Shown: positions 8,051 through 17,557, counted from the stretch's first letter. The stretch is 64,000 nucleotides of DNA from Microbacterium sp. AB (GCF_032878875.1 NZ_CP118157.1:3572744-3636743); one strand, 5' to 3'. Translations and numbers: made by a program. Notes: a model not told the origin generated them from the sequence alone.

Positions 8051-9243
8051 CGTGCCGGCTCCGCCGGGACCGTCACGGTCACGGCGAACTCCTCGCCGTC
8101 CCGACGCACGTCGAGCGTCCCTCCCGCGTCGGCGACGCGGCGGCCGACGCCGTCCAGCCCCGCACCGTCCGGGTCTTCCGGCGCGTCCGTCATCCGGTCG
8201 TTCGCGATCTCGTAGCGCCATCCGTCGTCCGCCCGGACGAGGGACAGCCGCGCGCGGCGACCGCCGCCGTGACGCAGCACGTTCGTCGTGGTCTCCCGGA
8301 TGACCGGCCCCAGCACGGAGGCCGGGGCGCCGCCGGCGTCGGGCGGCACCGTCAGCGACACGTCGACGCCCGCGGCCCGCAGCAGATCCCGTGCGTTGGC
8401 GAGCTCGTCGCCCAGCGGCACCGACCGGAAACCCGTCGCGAGGTCTCGCGTGCCCTGCATCGCCTCCGCGACGCTCACGCGGGCCGCGCGCACCTGCTCG
8501 ATCGCGGCGTCCTCGCCCCGGCCCATGAGCCTCTCGGCGAGCTCGAGCTGCAGTGCGACGACCTGCAGGTGGTGGCCCTGCAGGTCGTGGACGTCGGTCG
8601 CGACGCGCAGCCGCTCCTGCGTGGCGGCGAGCTTCGCCTCCGCCACGCGTGCCCGATCGAGGGCGACCAGCACATCCCACCACCACAGCGAGAAGACCGT
8701 CATCGCGGGCAGGATCATCGCGTACACCGCGACGGCCGGCCAGCCGGCGGAGCTCAGGATGCCGCCGTCGACGTCGATGCGCGAATCGACGAACCACAGG
8801 AGTCCCTGCGCGGCCGTGAGCGCGAGGGTGAGTCGCAGCCGGACGCCGCGCGGCCAGTTGAGAAGCAGGATCGCCTGCACGGGGAGCAGCGCGGCGACGA
8901 CCCAGCTCTGCACGACGGCGCCCACCGTGATCCCGCAGGCCGCCGCGACGAGCAGCAACGACACCAGCCCGGGCGCGACGAGCGGCGATGAATCGGTGCG
9001 GTCGCGGTAGGCGACGAGCACAGGGACGGTCGACGCCGTCCACACGAGGCCGGCGACGAGGACGAGCGCCGTCTGGGACGCCGAGTCGCTCACGGGCCGC
9101 CACGCGACCGTCGAGAGCAGCACGACGAGGAGCTCGAGGAGGACCACGCCCCCGACCGTGTACCACCACGTCGCCGAGACGCCGCGCGTCAGATCGAGCG
9201 CGGCACGGCCCGCGGGCGGGTTCTCACGCGACCTCGTGCTCAC
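8047..9243 (-). CDS. Sensor histidine kinase (DesK/LiaS type)
   Basis: A membrane histidine kinase of about 398 residues. An N-terminal half with five or six hydrophobic segments (about 25-190) precedes a HisKA_3 dimerisation segment with H219 in VHDLQGHHLQ, and an HATPase_c domain with the N-box VIRETTTNVLRHGG and G-box GAGLDGVGRRV. The canonical motif is DxHDxxGHxL, so the histidine context is normal. A GTG start (VSTRSREN) is used; an ATG at 9268-9270 would put the start codon inside a GTGA-N6-TCAC palindrome that looks like an operator. The signal sensed is not evident. Confidence 0.88.
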   Translation of the reverse strand: MSTRSRENPPAGRAALDLTRGVSATWWYTVGGVVLLELLVVLLSTVAWRPVSDSASQTALVLVAGLVWTASTVPVLVAYRDRTDSSPLVAPGLVSLLLVAAACGITVGAVVQSWVVAALLPVQAILLLNWPRGVRLRLTLALTAAQGLLWFVDSRIDVDGGILSSAGWPAVAVYAMILPAMTVFSLWWWDVLVALDRARVAEAKLAATQERLRVATDVHDLQGHHLQVVALQLELAERLMGRGEDAAIEQVRAARVSVAEAMQGTRDLATGFRSVPLGDELANARDLLRAAGVDVSLTVPPDAGGAPASVLGPVIRETTTNVLRHGGGRRARLSLVRADDGWRYEIANDRMTDAPEDPDGAGLDGVGRRVADAGGTLDVRRDGEEFAVTVTVPAEPAR

Positions 9244-9259
9244 GACGTCCACAGTACGG

Positions 9260-9277
9260 CCGTGACACATGTCACGG
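9260..9277. promoter_or_regulatory. CRP/GlxR-like operator between divergent genes
   Basis: CCGTGAC-ACAT-GTCACGG is an inverted repeat with 7-bp perfect arms and contains GTGA-N6-TCAC, the core of the CRP/GlxR consensus TGTGA-N6-TCACA. It lies between the histidine kinase start and the membrane-protein gene at 9400. Confidence 0.55.
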
Positions 9278-9399
9278 ATGGCGCGTGCCGGATGCCCGGG
9301 ATCCGGTGACATCCCGGCACTGCCGCGGCGCGGCCGGCGGCGATGGACTGGAGGCGTCCACGGGGATGGCCCCGACGCGACGGCGAACAGGAGCAGAGC

Positions 9400-9945
9400 A
9401 TGAACCTCATCGAGTCCTTCCAGAACCTCGTGGCACAGGTGCCCGACCTCGTCCAACCGCTCATCGTCGCCCTCGCCGGCGCCGTCCCGTTCATCGAGGG
9501 CGAGGGCGCCGCGGCGATCGGGATCATCGGCGGCATCCACCCGGTCGTCGCCGGCATCGCCGCCGCGATCGGCAACTTCGCATGCGTCGCCCTGCTCGTG
9601 CTGCTCGGTGCGGGCGCGCGCCGCGCCGTCGTCACGCGCCGCCAGGGGCGCGTGCGGGACGAGGCCCTCGTCGCGGCCGGGCAGGCGGGCGGCGGCGTCG
9701 TCGGGCCCGTCGTCGAGCCGACCTCGCCGCGCAGGGAGAAGTTCCAGCGCGCGCTCGTGCGCTACGGCGTCCCGGGCGTGAGCCTGCTCGGCCCCCTCCT
9801 GCTGCCGACGCACTTCACGGCGACCATGCTCGCAGCGGCCGGCGTCGGCAGGGCACGGATCCTCTTCTGGCAGGCGCTCGCGATCGCCGGCTGGACGACG
9901 GCGATCACCCTCATCCTGACGGGCGTCATCTCGGCCGTGGGCTGA
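9400..9945 (+). CDS. Small multidrug export-like membrane protein
   Basis: A 181-residue integral membrane protein with hydrophobic segments at about 15-45, 50-70, 120-145 and 150-178. It resembles the putative small multi-drug export family (PF06695-like): the acidic motif PFIEGEGA after the first helix and the LLPTHFTATMLAAAG segment near the end fit that family. The ATG has CAGGAG 6-10 nt upstream. It is divergent from the two-component genes, with a CRP/GlxR-like palindrome between them, so it may be their target. Transport function is a family label and not demonstrated. Confidence 0.75.
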   Translation: MNLIESFQNLVAQVPDLVQPLIVALAGAVPFIEGEGAAAIGIIGGIHPVVAGIAAAIGNFACVALLVLLGAGARRAVVTRRQGRVRDEALVAAGQAGGGVVGPVVEPTSPRREKFQRALVRYGVPGVSLLGPLLLPTHFTATMLAAAGVGRARILFWQALAIAGWTTAITLILTGVISAVG

Positions 9946-10047
9946 ACCCGATCCGGGCGGCGACCCGGCGGCGCGGTCGCTGCGGTGTCCCGGCCGGCGC
10001 CCCGCCTCCGCGTGGAGCGGCGCGGCGTTCAGGCGCCCCCTCCCGCC

Positions 10048-12267
10048 CTACAGCGGCGCGCCGGCCGGGACGACGGGAACCGCGTAGCGCCGTGCCGCGG
10101 CAGGATCCCGCTCGACGGCGTCTCGCGCGGACAGCGCCTGTGCCGCGAGGCGCGCGTCCGGCCAGGCGCCCAGGACGCCGCGCAGGGCGTCGCGCGCACC
10201 GGCGTGGAGGCGATCCGAGGCGAGGGCGTGCACCGCGGCGTGCAGCACGGCGTACCCGCCCGCGCCCCCGGTGACCGAGGCGCCCGCAGGAGCATCCGAC
10301 GCCGCCGACGCGAGCGCCGACACGACCTCCGCCACGCCGGGGAGCTCGGCGTCCCGCACGTTCTGCAGCCAGATGCGGTTGAGGCGCTCGACGCCGAGCA
10401 GCGGGAGCACGACGACCGCGGCCGCCGCGCCGCTCAGCGCCACGGGGTCGAACAGGCGTCCGAGGAGCGAGGGCGTCGCCCCCTGCCCGTCGACGTAGCG
10501 GTCGGCCGACGGGGCGAGGAGGGCCGTGACCTCGTCCGGCACGGCGATCACGTCGGCCCGCAGCAGATCGGCCGCCGCGGCGAGCGCGCGCCGTTGCAGG
10601 GCGGCGTCCGTGACCGCCGTCCTCCGGCGACGGAGGTCGTCGACCGTGCCGTAGGCGTAGTCCGCCCCGCCGACGAAGCTCGTGACCTCGTCGGCCTGGA
10701 ACCGGTGGAGCAGGAACAGCCGCACGAACCGCTCGCGCAGCTCGCCCTGCTGCACGTGCCCCGGCGCGGCGGAGGGGCCGAACGAGGCGATCGCCCGCCC
10801 GCGCACCCGGAGGAGGTGATCGAGCGCCGCGAGCGGGTCCGCGGCGCCGCGGTGCGCGACCCAGGGCGCGGCTCCCGTCGCATGGGCGGACTCCCCCTCG
10901 GTCAGCGTCGCGAGCGCGTCCTGCGCGGGCGCCGCCGCGTACGCATGCCGCAGCAGCTGGGCGTCCCAGTCGCCGAGCCCGTCCCGGTAGGCGTCGACGA
11001 GGACGGGCGCTCCGCCGTCGTCGAGGCCGATGTCGGGGAAGGGGTAGTCGAGCACGGACGGCGAGGACTGCACGTGCGTGGCGAAGTTGTGGGAGAAGCC
11101 GAGCGAATGGCCGACCTCGTGGGCCGCGAGCTGCCGGAGCCGGCCGAGGAGCGCCTCCTCGATCCGGGCGAGACGCTCGGCCTCGTCGGGTGCGCCGAAC
11201 GGCTGCAGGATCGTCTCGAACAGCTGCCGCAGCTGCAGGATCCGCTCGCTGCCCAGCCGGACGGTGCCGCGGAGGATCTCGCCCGTGAACGGCACGGACT
11301 GCGACCCGCCGAGCGACCATCCGCGACCCGTGCGATGCACCCAGACGACCACGTTCGTCCTCGCGCCCCAGAGGTCCTCGCCCTTCTGGGGCAGCCGGGC
11401 GCGGAAGTCGATGCCGTGCTCGGCGAACGGTTCGCGCCACCAGTTCAGCCCGTCGAGGACGGCCGTGCGGTACGGCTCGGGGATGCCGGGATCGACGAGG
11501 TACTCGACCGGCTCTCCCGGGCGGAAGCGCGGCTGCACCGCCGCCTCCGCACGGTCCGAGCGGCGGAAGTCGCGCCACGGGATGGGCGATCCCCCCGAGC
11601 GCGGATGGTGCGCGAGGGGAGCCGCGGCCGACGCGGCGGGGGCGAACCAGGCCCGCAGCCGGAGGCCCACGCCATCCGACGGGAGCGACGGCTCCGCGGC
11701 GGCGTCCGGCCCCGTCACCGAGCCCGGCAGCCGCACGTCGTCCCCCGCGGGGAGCTCGCGTCCGCGACGGTAGACGAGCTCCCCAGCCAGCGCGTCCGCT
11801 CCCGCGGCGAGCACGCCCGAACGGGCGGCGTCGACGGAGTACTCCGCACGCGGGCGCCCGCCCCACGGCGCGGAGGACAGGCTCTCCCCGAGCCGGAACG
11901 GATCGGCCAGCAGCAGGTCGCGCGGGTCGGTCCAGGGCCCGCCTTCCGCGTCGACGAGCGGCGTGCGCGCGATGACCGACGCGGCGAAGGAGTCGTCGAC
12001 CGCGGCGTCCGCCGCCGGCCCCGTCACGTCGGCGCCGGCGATGACGTCCTTGCCGACCCCGAGGCCGTGGGGCAGCGCCTCCCACACGACGGCCTCGCCC
12101 GACACGTGCCAGCGCACGAGCAGGACGGGCGTCGGGAAACCGCGGTCCAGCGGGAGGCGGCTCGACCCGAGGCCGCGCTCGAGCGCGCCGTAGAGGAGCG
12201 TGTGCCCGGCCGGCGAGGGGAGTGCGAGGAGGAGTCGGTCGTCGTGCTGTCGCGTGCGGAACGTCAT
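10048..12267 (-). CDS. Zinc-dependent metalloprotease (DUF5117/DUF4953 type)
   Basis: A 739-residue protein with a complete metzincin-like zinc motif HEVGHSLGFSHN at 383-394 (zinc ligands H383, H387, H393; catalytic E384). Upstream, EYLVDPGIPEPYRTAVLDG and WWREPFAEHGI (about 255-287) match the region before the zinc site in DUF5117/DUF4953 proteins. No signal peptide or membrane segment is visible, so it appears cytoplasmic unless exported non-classically. Its ATG overlaps the stop of the peptide-transporter ATPase gene by ATGA, making it the last gene of the oligopeptide operon. A role in breaking down imported peptides is therefore an attractive inference. It ends about 100 nt from the convergent membrane-protein gene. 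Confidence 0.85.
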   Translation of the reverse strand: MTFRTRQHDDRLLLALPSPAGHTLLYGALERGLGSSRLPLDRGFPTPVLLVRWHVSGEAVVWEALPHGLGVGKDVIAGADVTGPAADAAVDDSFAASVIARTPLVDAEGGPWTDPRDLLLADPFRLGESLSSAPWGGRPRAEYSVDAARSGVLAAGADALAGELVYRRGRELPAGDDVRLPGSVTGPDAAAEPSLPSDGVGLRLRAWFAPAASAAAPLAHHPRSGGSPIPWRDFRRSDRAEAAVQPRFRPGEPVEYLVDPGIPEPYRTAVLDGLNWWREPFAEHGIDFRARLPQKGEDLWGARTNVVVWVHRTGRGWSLGGSQSVPFTGEILRGTVRLGSERILQLRQLFETILQPFGAPDEAERLARIEEALLGRLRQLAAHEVGHSLGFSHNFATHVQSSPSVLDYPFPDIGLDDGGAPVLVDAYRDGLGDWDAQLLRHAYAAAPAQDALATLTEGESAHATGAAPWVAHRGAADPLAALDHLLRVRGRAIASFGPSAAPGHVQQGELRERFVRLFLLHRFQADEVTSFVGGADYAYGTVDDLRRRRTAVTDAALQRRALAAAADLLRADVIAVPDEVTALLAPSADRYVDGQGATPSLLGRLFDPVALSGAAAAVVVLPLLGVERLNRIWLQNVRDAELPGVAEVVSALASAASDAPAGASVTGGAGGYAVLHAAVHALASDRLHAGARDALRGVLGAWPDARLAAQALSARDAVERDPAAARRYAVPVVPAGAPL

Positions 12268-13967
12268 CGGATTCCTTCGAGGGTGGGGACGGCTTCGAGC
12301 AGTCGCTGAGTATACGGATGCTGCGGGCGGAGGAAGACATCGTCGACCGGCCCGGTCTCGACGACCACGCCCTCGGTCATGACGGCGATCCGGTCGCTGA
12401 GGTGGTGGACGACGCCCAGATCGTGCGAGATGAACAGCATCGCGAGCCCGGTCCGCTCGCGCAGGTCGACGAGGAGATCCAGGACCTGCGCCTGGGTCAG
12501 GACGTCGAGGGCCGACACCGGCTCGTCGGCGATGAGCAGCTCCGGCCCGCTCGCGAGCGCCTGGGCGATCGCGACGCGCTGCCGCTGGCCGCCCGACAGC
12601 CGCTGCGGGCGCTGGTCGAGGACGGCCGCGTCGAGCCCGACGAGCGCGAGGAGACGCCGCGACTCCCGCCTGCGCTCCTCACGGCCCAGCGTCGTCCAGA
12701 GACGCAGCGGCTGATCGAGGAGGCGCGCGACGGGGAGGCGGGGGTCGAACGTCCCCAGGGGATCCTGGGAGATGGTCTGGATCCGGCGGCGGTGCGGTCG
12801 CCGGCGCCGTTCGGGCAGGGCGCTCCACTCCTCGCCGAACAGGTCGATGCGGCCGGCGTCGAGACGCTGGAGCCCCAGGACCGCGCGCCCGAGCGTGCTC
12901 TTGCCCGACCCCGACTCCCCGACGATCCCGAGCGTCTCGCCGGGCCGGAGCTCGAGGCCCACGCCGTCCAGCGCGACGCGCCGGCCCCGCCGCGGGGCGG
13001 GGAACGAGACGGAGGCGCCGCTGACACGCAGAAGCGGCTCCGACCCCGCCCGCGGCGTCCGCACCGCATCCTGTCCGCCGGAGCGTGCGGCATCCGTCGC
13101 GGGCGCGCCCGGCTCGGGCGGCAGCAGCCGCTCGCCGCGCGTGCGCGAGGAGGGGATGGCCTGCAGCAGGCGCCTCGTGTACTCCTCTTTCGGGGTCCGC
13201 AGGATCTCGCGCGCGGTGCCCGACTCGATGATGCGCCCGCGGTGCATCACGTGGACGTGATCGGCGAGCTGTGCGACGACCGCGAGGTCGTGGGTGATGA
13301 GGAGGACGCCGCGGCCGCTGTCGGCGAGACCGCGGAGGAGGTCGAGGATGCGCTGCTGCACCGTGACGTCGAGCGCGGTCGTCGGCTCGTCGGCGATGAC
13401 GAACGGGGGATCGCCCACGATCGCCGAGGCGATGAGCGCGCGCTGGCGCAGACCGCCCGACAGCTGATGCGGGTACTGGGCCGCGCGTTCGTCCGGGTCG
13501 GGGATGCCGGCCTCGACGATCGCCTCGCGCGTGCGCTCGGCCCGCACGGCGCGGCTCCCCTCGCGCAGCGCCTCGCCGACCTCCCGGCCGACCGTCCGCA
13601 GCGGGTCGAGCGACGTGAGCGCGTCCTGGAGGACGAAGCCGACGCGCGTGCCGCGGATCGCACGCCACCGGGCCTCGTCGGCGCGCGTGAGGTCGTCGCC
13701 GCCGATGCGCAGCGCCTCGACCGCGACCCGGGCTCCGTCGCCCGCGAGCCCGATGAGCGAGCGCGCGGTCACCGACTTGCCCGACCCCGACTGCCCGACG
13801 AGCGCGACGACGCGGCCACGCGGCACGTCGAAGGAGACGCCGTCGACGACCGGGGTCTCGGAGACGGCGGGGAACGCGACCGTCAGGCCGCGCACGCGGA
13901 GATCCGTCTCGCGCGGCCCGGCCTCGGCCGCGGCCCGCACGGGATGCCGTGTCGCCGACGTCGTCAT
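12264..13967 (-). CDS. Peptide ABC transporter, fused double ATPase (DppD-DppF type)
   Basis: A 567-residue protein with two ABC domains in one chain. Domain 1 has Walker A GQSGSGKS (58-65), signature LSGGLRQR (169-176) and Walker B FVIADEP (189-195). Domain 2 has GESGSGKST (350-358), LSGGQRQR and LLIADEP. Each is followed by the oligopeptide-type C-terminal extension (EEYTRRLLQAIPS and HPYTQRLLEAVPT), so it replaces the separate DppD and DppF subunits. It overlaps the permease gene by ATGA upstream and the metalloprotease by ATGA downstream. Substrate specificity (peptide, nickel or other) cannot be read directly; peptide is preferred from the family. Confidence 0.92.
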   Translation of the reverse strand: MTTSATRHPVRAAAEAGPRETDLRVRGLTVAFPAVSETPVVDGVSFDVPRGRVVALVGQSGSGKSVTARSLIGLAGDGARVAVEALRIGGDDLTRADEARWRAIRGTRVGFVLQDALTSLDPLRTVGREVGEALREGSRAVRAERTREAIVEAGIPDPDERAAQYPHQLSGGLRQRALIASAIVGDPPFVIADEPTTALDVTVQQRILDLLRGLADSGRGVLLITHDLAVVAQLADHVHVMHRGRIIESGTAREILRTPKEEYTRRLLQAIPSSRTRGERLLPPEPGAPATDAARSGGQDAVRTPRAGSEPLLRVSGASVSFPAPRRGRRVALDGVGLELRPGETLGIVGESGSGKSTLGRAVLGLQRLDAGRIDLFGEEWSALPERRRRPHRRRIQTISQDPLGTFDPRLPVARLLDQPLRLWTTLGREERRRESRRLLALVGLDAAVLDQRPQRLSGGQRQRVAIAQALASGPELLIADEPVSALDVLTQAQVLDLLVDLRERTGLAMLFISHDLGVVHHLSDRIAVMTEGVVVETGPVDDVFLRPQHPYTQRLLEAVPTLEGIR

Positions 13968-14818
13968 GCGCGTCCTCTCTGCGTGAGGCGCGCCTGGAGG
14001 GCGCGACCGAGAACCGTGATGCTGATCACCGTCACGGCGACCACCGTGGCGGGCAGCAGGCTCGTCCACGGCGCGATGCCGAGCTGGCTGCGTCCCTCCG
14101 ACAGGATCGCACCCCACTCGGGGGTCGGAGGCGTGACGCCGAGGCCGAGGAAGCTGAGCGACGACGCGGCGAGGATGGCCGAGCCGACGCCGAGCGTCGC
14201 GAGCACCGTGAGCGGCCGTGCGATGTTCGGCAGGACGTGGCGGAGCACCACCGGGAGCGGACGCTCTCCGAGCACCTTCGCCTGCTCGGCGTAGCCGGAG
14301 AGCCGTGCGGCGAGCACCTGGGAGCGCACGAGGCGCGCATAGCCGGCCAGACCCGACAGTCCCACCGCGATGAGCGTGTTCACCGGCCCGCGCCCGAGCA
14401 CCGCGATGACGAGGAGCGCCAGCAGCAGCTCGGGGAAGGCGAGGAGGATGTCGATGCCGCGCTGGACGAGGCGGTCGAGGCCGAAAGGCAGGTAGACCGC
14501 GAGGAGCCCGACCACGACGCCGAGGGCGAGCGACAGGACAGCCGCGCCGAGCCCGATGAGCAGCGAGTACTGCGCGCCGTGGATCACGCGGGCGAGCACG
14601 TCTCGGCCCAGCTGGTCGGTGCCGAACGGGTGCGCGAGCGAGGGGGCGAGGAAGACCGAGTCGAGCGCCGCCTTCTCGGGGTCGTACGACGTCAGCGCCT
14701 GCGGGGCGACGGCGGCCACCGCGACGACGACCACGACGAGCGCGGCGAGGAGCGTCCCCACCGGGACCGAGCCGCGCCGGACCCGACGGGCCTTCAGGAG
14801 GGCGTCGACCGTGGTCAT
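13964..14818 (-). CDS. Peptide ABC transporter permease (DppC type)
   Basis: A 284-residue inner-membrane permease with a cytoplasmic basic N-terminus, a first helix (VGTLLAALVVVVVAVAAVAP), the DppC-type periplasmic segment HPFGTDQLGRDVLARVIHG and about five more helices. The C-terminal FLGLGVTPPTPEWGAILSEG is diagnostic of DppC/OppC. ATGA overlaps on both sides couple it to the other permease and to the double ATPase. Confidence 0.92.
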   Translation of the reverse strand: MTTVDALLKARRVRRGSVPVGTLLAALVVVVVAVAAVAPQALTSYDPEKAALDSVFLAPSLAHPFGTDQLGRDVLARVIHGAQYSLLIGLGAAVLSLALGVVVGLLAVYLPFGLDRLVQRGIDILLAFPELLLALLVIAVLGRGPVNTLIAVGLSGLAGYARLVRSQVLAARLSGYAEQAKVLGERPLPVVLRHVLPNIARPLTVLATLGVGSAILAASSLSFLGLGVTPPTPEWGAILSEGRSQLGIAPWTSLLPATVVAVTVISITVLGRALQARLTQRGRA

Positions 14819-15840
14819 GCCGTCGCCCCGTCCCTCACCCGGGGGTCGATGACCCGGTATCCGAGGTCGATGAGCAGGTTCACGACCGAGTACACGAGCG
14901 CCGAGAGGACGACGAGGCCCAGGATGAGCGGCATGTCGCGCGAGCCGATGCCGAGCAGGGTGATCTGCCCGACGCCGGGCCGTCCGAACACCGTCTCGGT
15001 GAGGATCGAGCCGCCGAGGAGTCCTCCCAGGACGTTGCCCGAGACGGTCGAGGCCGCCAGGAGCGCGTGGCGCAGCGCGTGACGCGCCCGCAGCGCCCCC
15101 TCGCCGACGCCGCGCGAACGGACCGTGAGCGCGAACGGCTGCGTGAGCGCCGACTCCACGCCGTCGCGGAGCACCTGCGACAGCACGGCCGCGATCGGCA
15201 GGGCGAGGGCGATCGCGGGGAGCACGAGCGAGGCCGGGCCGTCGGCGCCGGTGACGGGGAACCACCCGAGCCCGAAGCTGAACACCACGAGCAGGACGAT
15301 GCCCACCCAGTAGACGGGGGTGCTGAGCAGGAGCAGCTCGACCCCGGACGCGAGCCAGCGGAGGACGGGCCGGCGTCCCGACGTGGACAGCGCCGCCGCG
15401 AGCGCGAGCGCGATCCCGAGGACGAACGCGGAGCCTGCGAGCTGCAGGGTCGGCACGGCGGCGTTGCCGATCACCTCGAGCACGGGGGCGCGGAAGACGT
15501 AGCTGTCGCCGAAGTCGCCGACGAACGCGCGCCCCACATAGGTCGCGTACTGCACGAGGATCGGCTGGTCGAGGCCGTACTGCGCCGTGATGAGCGCCCG
15601 CTGCGCGGCGTCGACGATGTTCTCGCCGCCGCTGATGATGTCGACGGGGTCGCCCGGTATGGACTTCACGGCGATGAACGTGATCGTCGCCGCGCCCCAC
15701 AGCACGAGGACGATCTCCAGCAGTCGTCGTCCGATCACCCGCACGAGCGGAGCGCCGCGCGCCGCGGCGGCTCGGGACGCCGCGCGTTCGGCCGGCGAGG
15801 TGTCGGATGACGCGGGTGCTCGCGTCTCGGTGTCGGTCAC
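14815..15840 (-). CDS. Peptide ABC transporter permease (DppB type)
   Basis: A 341-residue inner-membrane permease. IPGDPVDIISGG followed by QYGLDQPILVQYATYVG is the classical DppB/OppB signature, and ETVFGRPGVGQ is present near the C-terminus. The GTG at 15838-15840 is chosen because GAGGAGA lies 6 nt upstream; an ATG nine codons earlier lacks a ribosome site. It is separated from the binding-protein gene by 67 nt holding a strong hairpin. Confidence 0.9.
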   Translation of the reverse strand: MTDTETRAPASSDTSPAERAASRAAAARGAPLVRVIGRRLLEIVLVLWGAATITFIAVKSIPGDPVDIISGGENIVDAAQRALITAQYGLDQPILVQYATYVGRAFVGDFGDSYVFRAPVLEVIGNAAVPTLQLAGSAFVLGIALALAAALSTSGRRPVLRWLASGVELLLLSTPVYWVGIVLLVVFSFGLGWFPVTGADGPASLVLPAIALALPIAAVLSQVLRDGVESALTQPFALTVRSRGVGEGALRARHALRHALLAASTVSGNVLGGLLGGSILTETVFGRPGVGQITLLGIGSRDMPLILGLVVLSALVYSVVNLLIDLGYRVIDPRVRDGATA

Positions 15841-15871
15841 GCATCTCTCCTCAGGTGCCTCGGACACGGTT

Positions 15872-15901
15872 CCGGGGGAGGCCGCAGGCGGCCTCCCCCG
15901 G
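15872..15901 (-). terminator. Strong intercistronic hairpin between binding protein and permease genes
   Basis: A perfect 14-bp inverted repeat separated by 2 nt (arms 15872-15885 and 15888-15901) lies 7 nt after the binding-protein stop codon. Such hairpins commonly stabilise the upstream mRNA or partially attenuate transcription, giving excess binding protein over permease; that role is inferred. Confidence 0.75.
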
Positions 15902-15907
15902 ACGGGG

Positions 15908-17557
15908 TCACTCGCCCGGGTCGAGCCAGGCGTTGTAGAAGAGCGGCTTCGCGTTGGTCGCCCAGCGGACGCCCTGGAGCTCGTCGCTGTGACCGAGGTG
16001 GTACGCCGGGATGTAGACGGGCACGGAGTACGCCTCGTCGATCACCGCCTGCTGGACCTCCGCGTACAGCTCGGCCCTGCGCTCGGCGTCCGCTCCCACC
16101 GCCTCGTCCAGCTGCGCGTCGAGGGAGTCGACACGCGAGCTGTTTCCCGCGCCGATGCTCGCCGAGCCGTAGACCGTGCGCAGGATGTCGGCCTCGGCGC
16201 GCACGAAGTAGTAGGCGGTGGCGTCGTAGTCGCCCGAGACCGTGCGCGACGTGTAGGTGCCCGAGTCGACGGGGTCGAGCACGAGCTCGATGCCGAGCTC
16301 GCGGTACTCCGACTGCAGCGCCTGCACGAGGTTGACGTTGTCCTCGCCGCTCGTCGACTCGTCGTAGGTCCACGCCACGGACAGGCGCTCGCCGTCCTTC
16401 ACGCGGTATCCCTCATCGTCCGTCTCGGTCCATCCGGCCTCGTCGAGGAGCGCCGCCGCCCCCTCGGGATCGTTCTTCCACGATCCGTCGATCGACTCGT
16501 CGACGTACTCGGTCTGCGGGCCGAGGATGCCCTCGGCGGGCTCCACGGTGCCGAACAGGGTCGCCTCCACCGCGGAGTCGATGTCGACGCCCGTCTGGAA
16601 CGCCTGGCGGACGAGCGCGTCGTCGAACGGGGCGCGCGTCGTGTTCAGCTGGAGGGCGTAGACGACGCCGGGGTTCTCGTAGGTGTCGACCACGACGCCG
16701 TCGGTGGACGTCACGCTCTCGTAGTTCGCCGGCGGGATGGCGTCGATCGCGTCCACCTGTCCGCTCGTGAGCGCGCCGAGCCGCGTGGAGGCCTCGGGCA
16801 GGTAGCTGTACTCGATGCCGTCGAGGTAGGCGGCGCCGGTGTGCTCGAAGCTGTCGGATCCCCACGCGTAGTCGTCGCGCTTCGAGAGCGTCGAGCCCTG
16901 GCCCTGCGCCCACGAGTCGAGGACGAACGGGCCGGAGCCGACGACGTCGCCGGCGAGGTCGCCGCCGCTCTGCACGTAGGCCGGGGACTGGATGCCGAGG
17001 TACGGGAGGCTCAGCGCCTGCAGCAGCGGCGCGAACGGCTCGTCGTAGCGGATGACGACGGTGTGCTCGTCCGTCGCCTCGATCTCGCTCACGGCGCCCA
17101 GCAGCGAGCGCGCGTAGGTGGAGTTGTTCGCGGGGTCGAGGATGTACTCGAAGTTGATCTTCACGGCCTCGGCGGTGAGGGGCTCGCCGTCCGAGAACGT
17201 CACGTCGTCGCGGAGGTGGAACGTGTACTCGGTGTTGTCCTCGGAGATCTCCCAGTCCTCGGCGAGCCAGGGATGGAACGAGTTGTCCTCGGACTGGGCC
17301 ACGAGGGAGTCGACGACGTCGCGCGCGATGGTCGCCGTGATCGAGCTGCCGGTCAGGTGGGGGTTGATGATCGACGCGTCGCTGCCGAGCGCGACCCGGA
17401 GGACGCCGCCCTCGACGGGGCCCGAGGAGGTCTCCGGCGTCGTCTCGGGGGAGGACGCCGAGCAGGCGGACAGGGCGAGCGCCCCGACGGCGATGACGGC
17501 TGCGGCGATCGACGCGCGCGTTCGGCGCCTGCGGGGCGCTGCGGACGGTTTCGGCAT
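15908..17557 (-). CDS. Peptide ABC transporter substrate-binding lipoprotein (family 5)
   Basis: A 549-residue lipoprotein of solute-binding family 5. A basic N-terminus and hydrophobic segment lead to lipobox LSAC with the modified cysteine at 32. YTFHLRDDVTFSDGEPLTAEAVKI is the family signature region, split here as about residues 120-145. RBS AGGAG lies upstream of the ATG. It should capture peptides or similar solutes at the outer face of the membrane and deliver them to the DppB/DppC/double-ATPase complex encoded next. A GlxA-type regulator gene lies 160 nt upstream on the same strand. Confidence 0.92.
   Translation of the reverse strand: MPKPSAAPRRRRTRASIAAAVIAVGALALSACSASSPETTPETSSGPVEGGVLRVALGSDASIINPHLTGSSITATIARDVVDSLVAQSEDNSFHPWLAEDWEISEDNTEYTFHLRDDVTFSDGEPLTAEAVKINFEYILDPANNSTYARSLLGAVSEIEATDEHTVVIRYDEPFAPLLQALSLPYLGIQSPAYVQSGGDLAGDVVGSGPFVLDSWAQGQGSTLSKRDDYAWGSDSFEHTGAAYLDGIEYSYLPEASTRLGALTSGQVDAIDAIPPANYESVTSTDGVVVDTYENPGVVYALQLNTTRAPFDDALVRQAFQTGVDIDSAVEATLFGTVEPAEGILGPQTEYVDESIDGSWKNDPEGAAALLDEAGWTETDDEGYRVKDGERLSVAWTYDESTSGEDNVNLVQALQSEYRELGIELVLDPVDSGTYTSRTVSGDYDATAYYFVRAEADILRTVYGSASIGAGNSSRVDSLDAQLDEAVGADAERRAELYAEVQQAVIDEAYSVPVYIPAYHLGHSDELQGVRWATNAKPLFYNAWLDPGE

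Noticed and set aside
9268..9270. ATG start for the histidine kinase (MCHGRTVDV)
   Set aside because: It lies inside the GTGA-N6-TCAC palindrome and has no ribosome site; GTG at 9243 is preferred.
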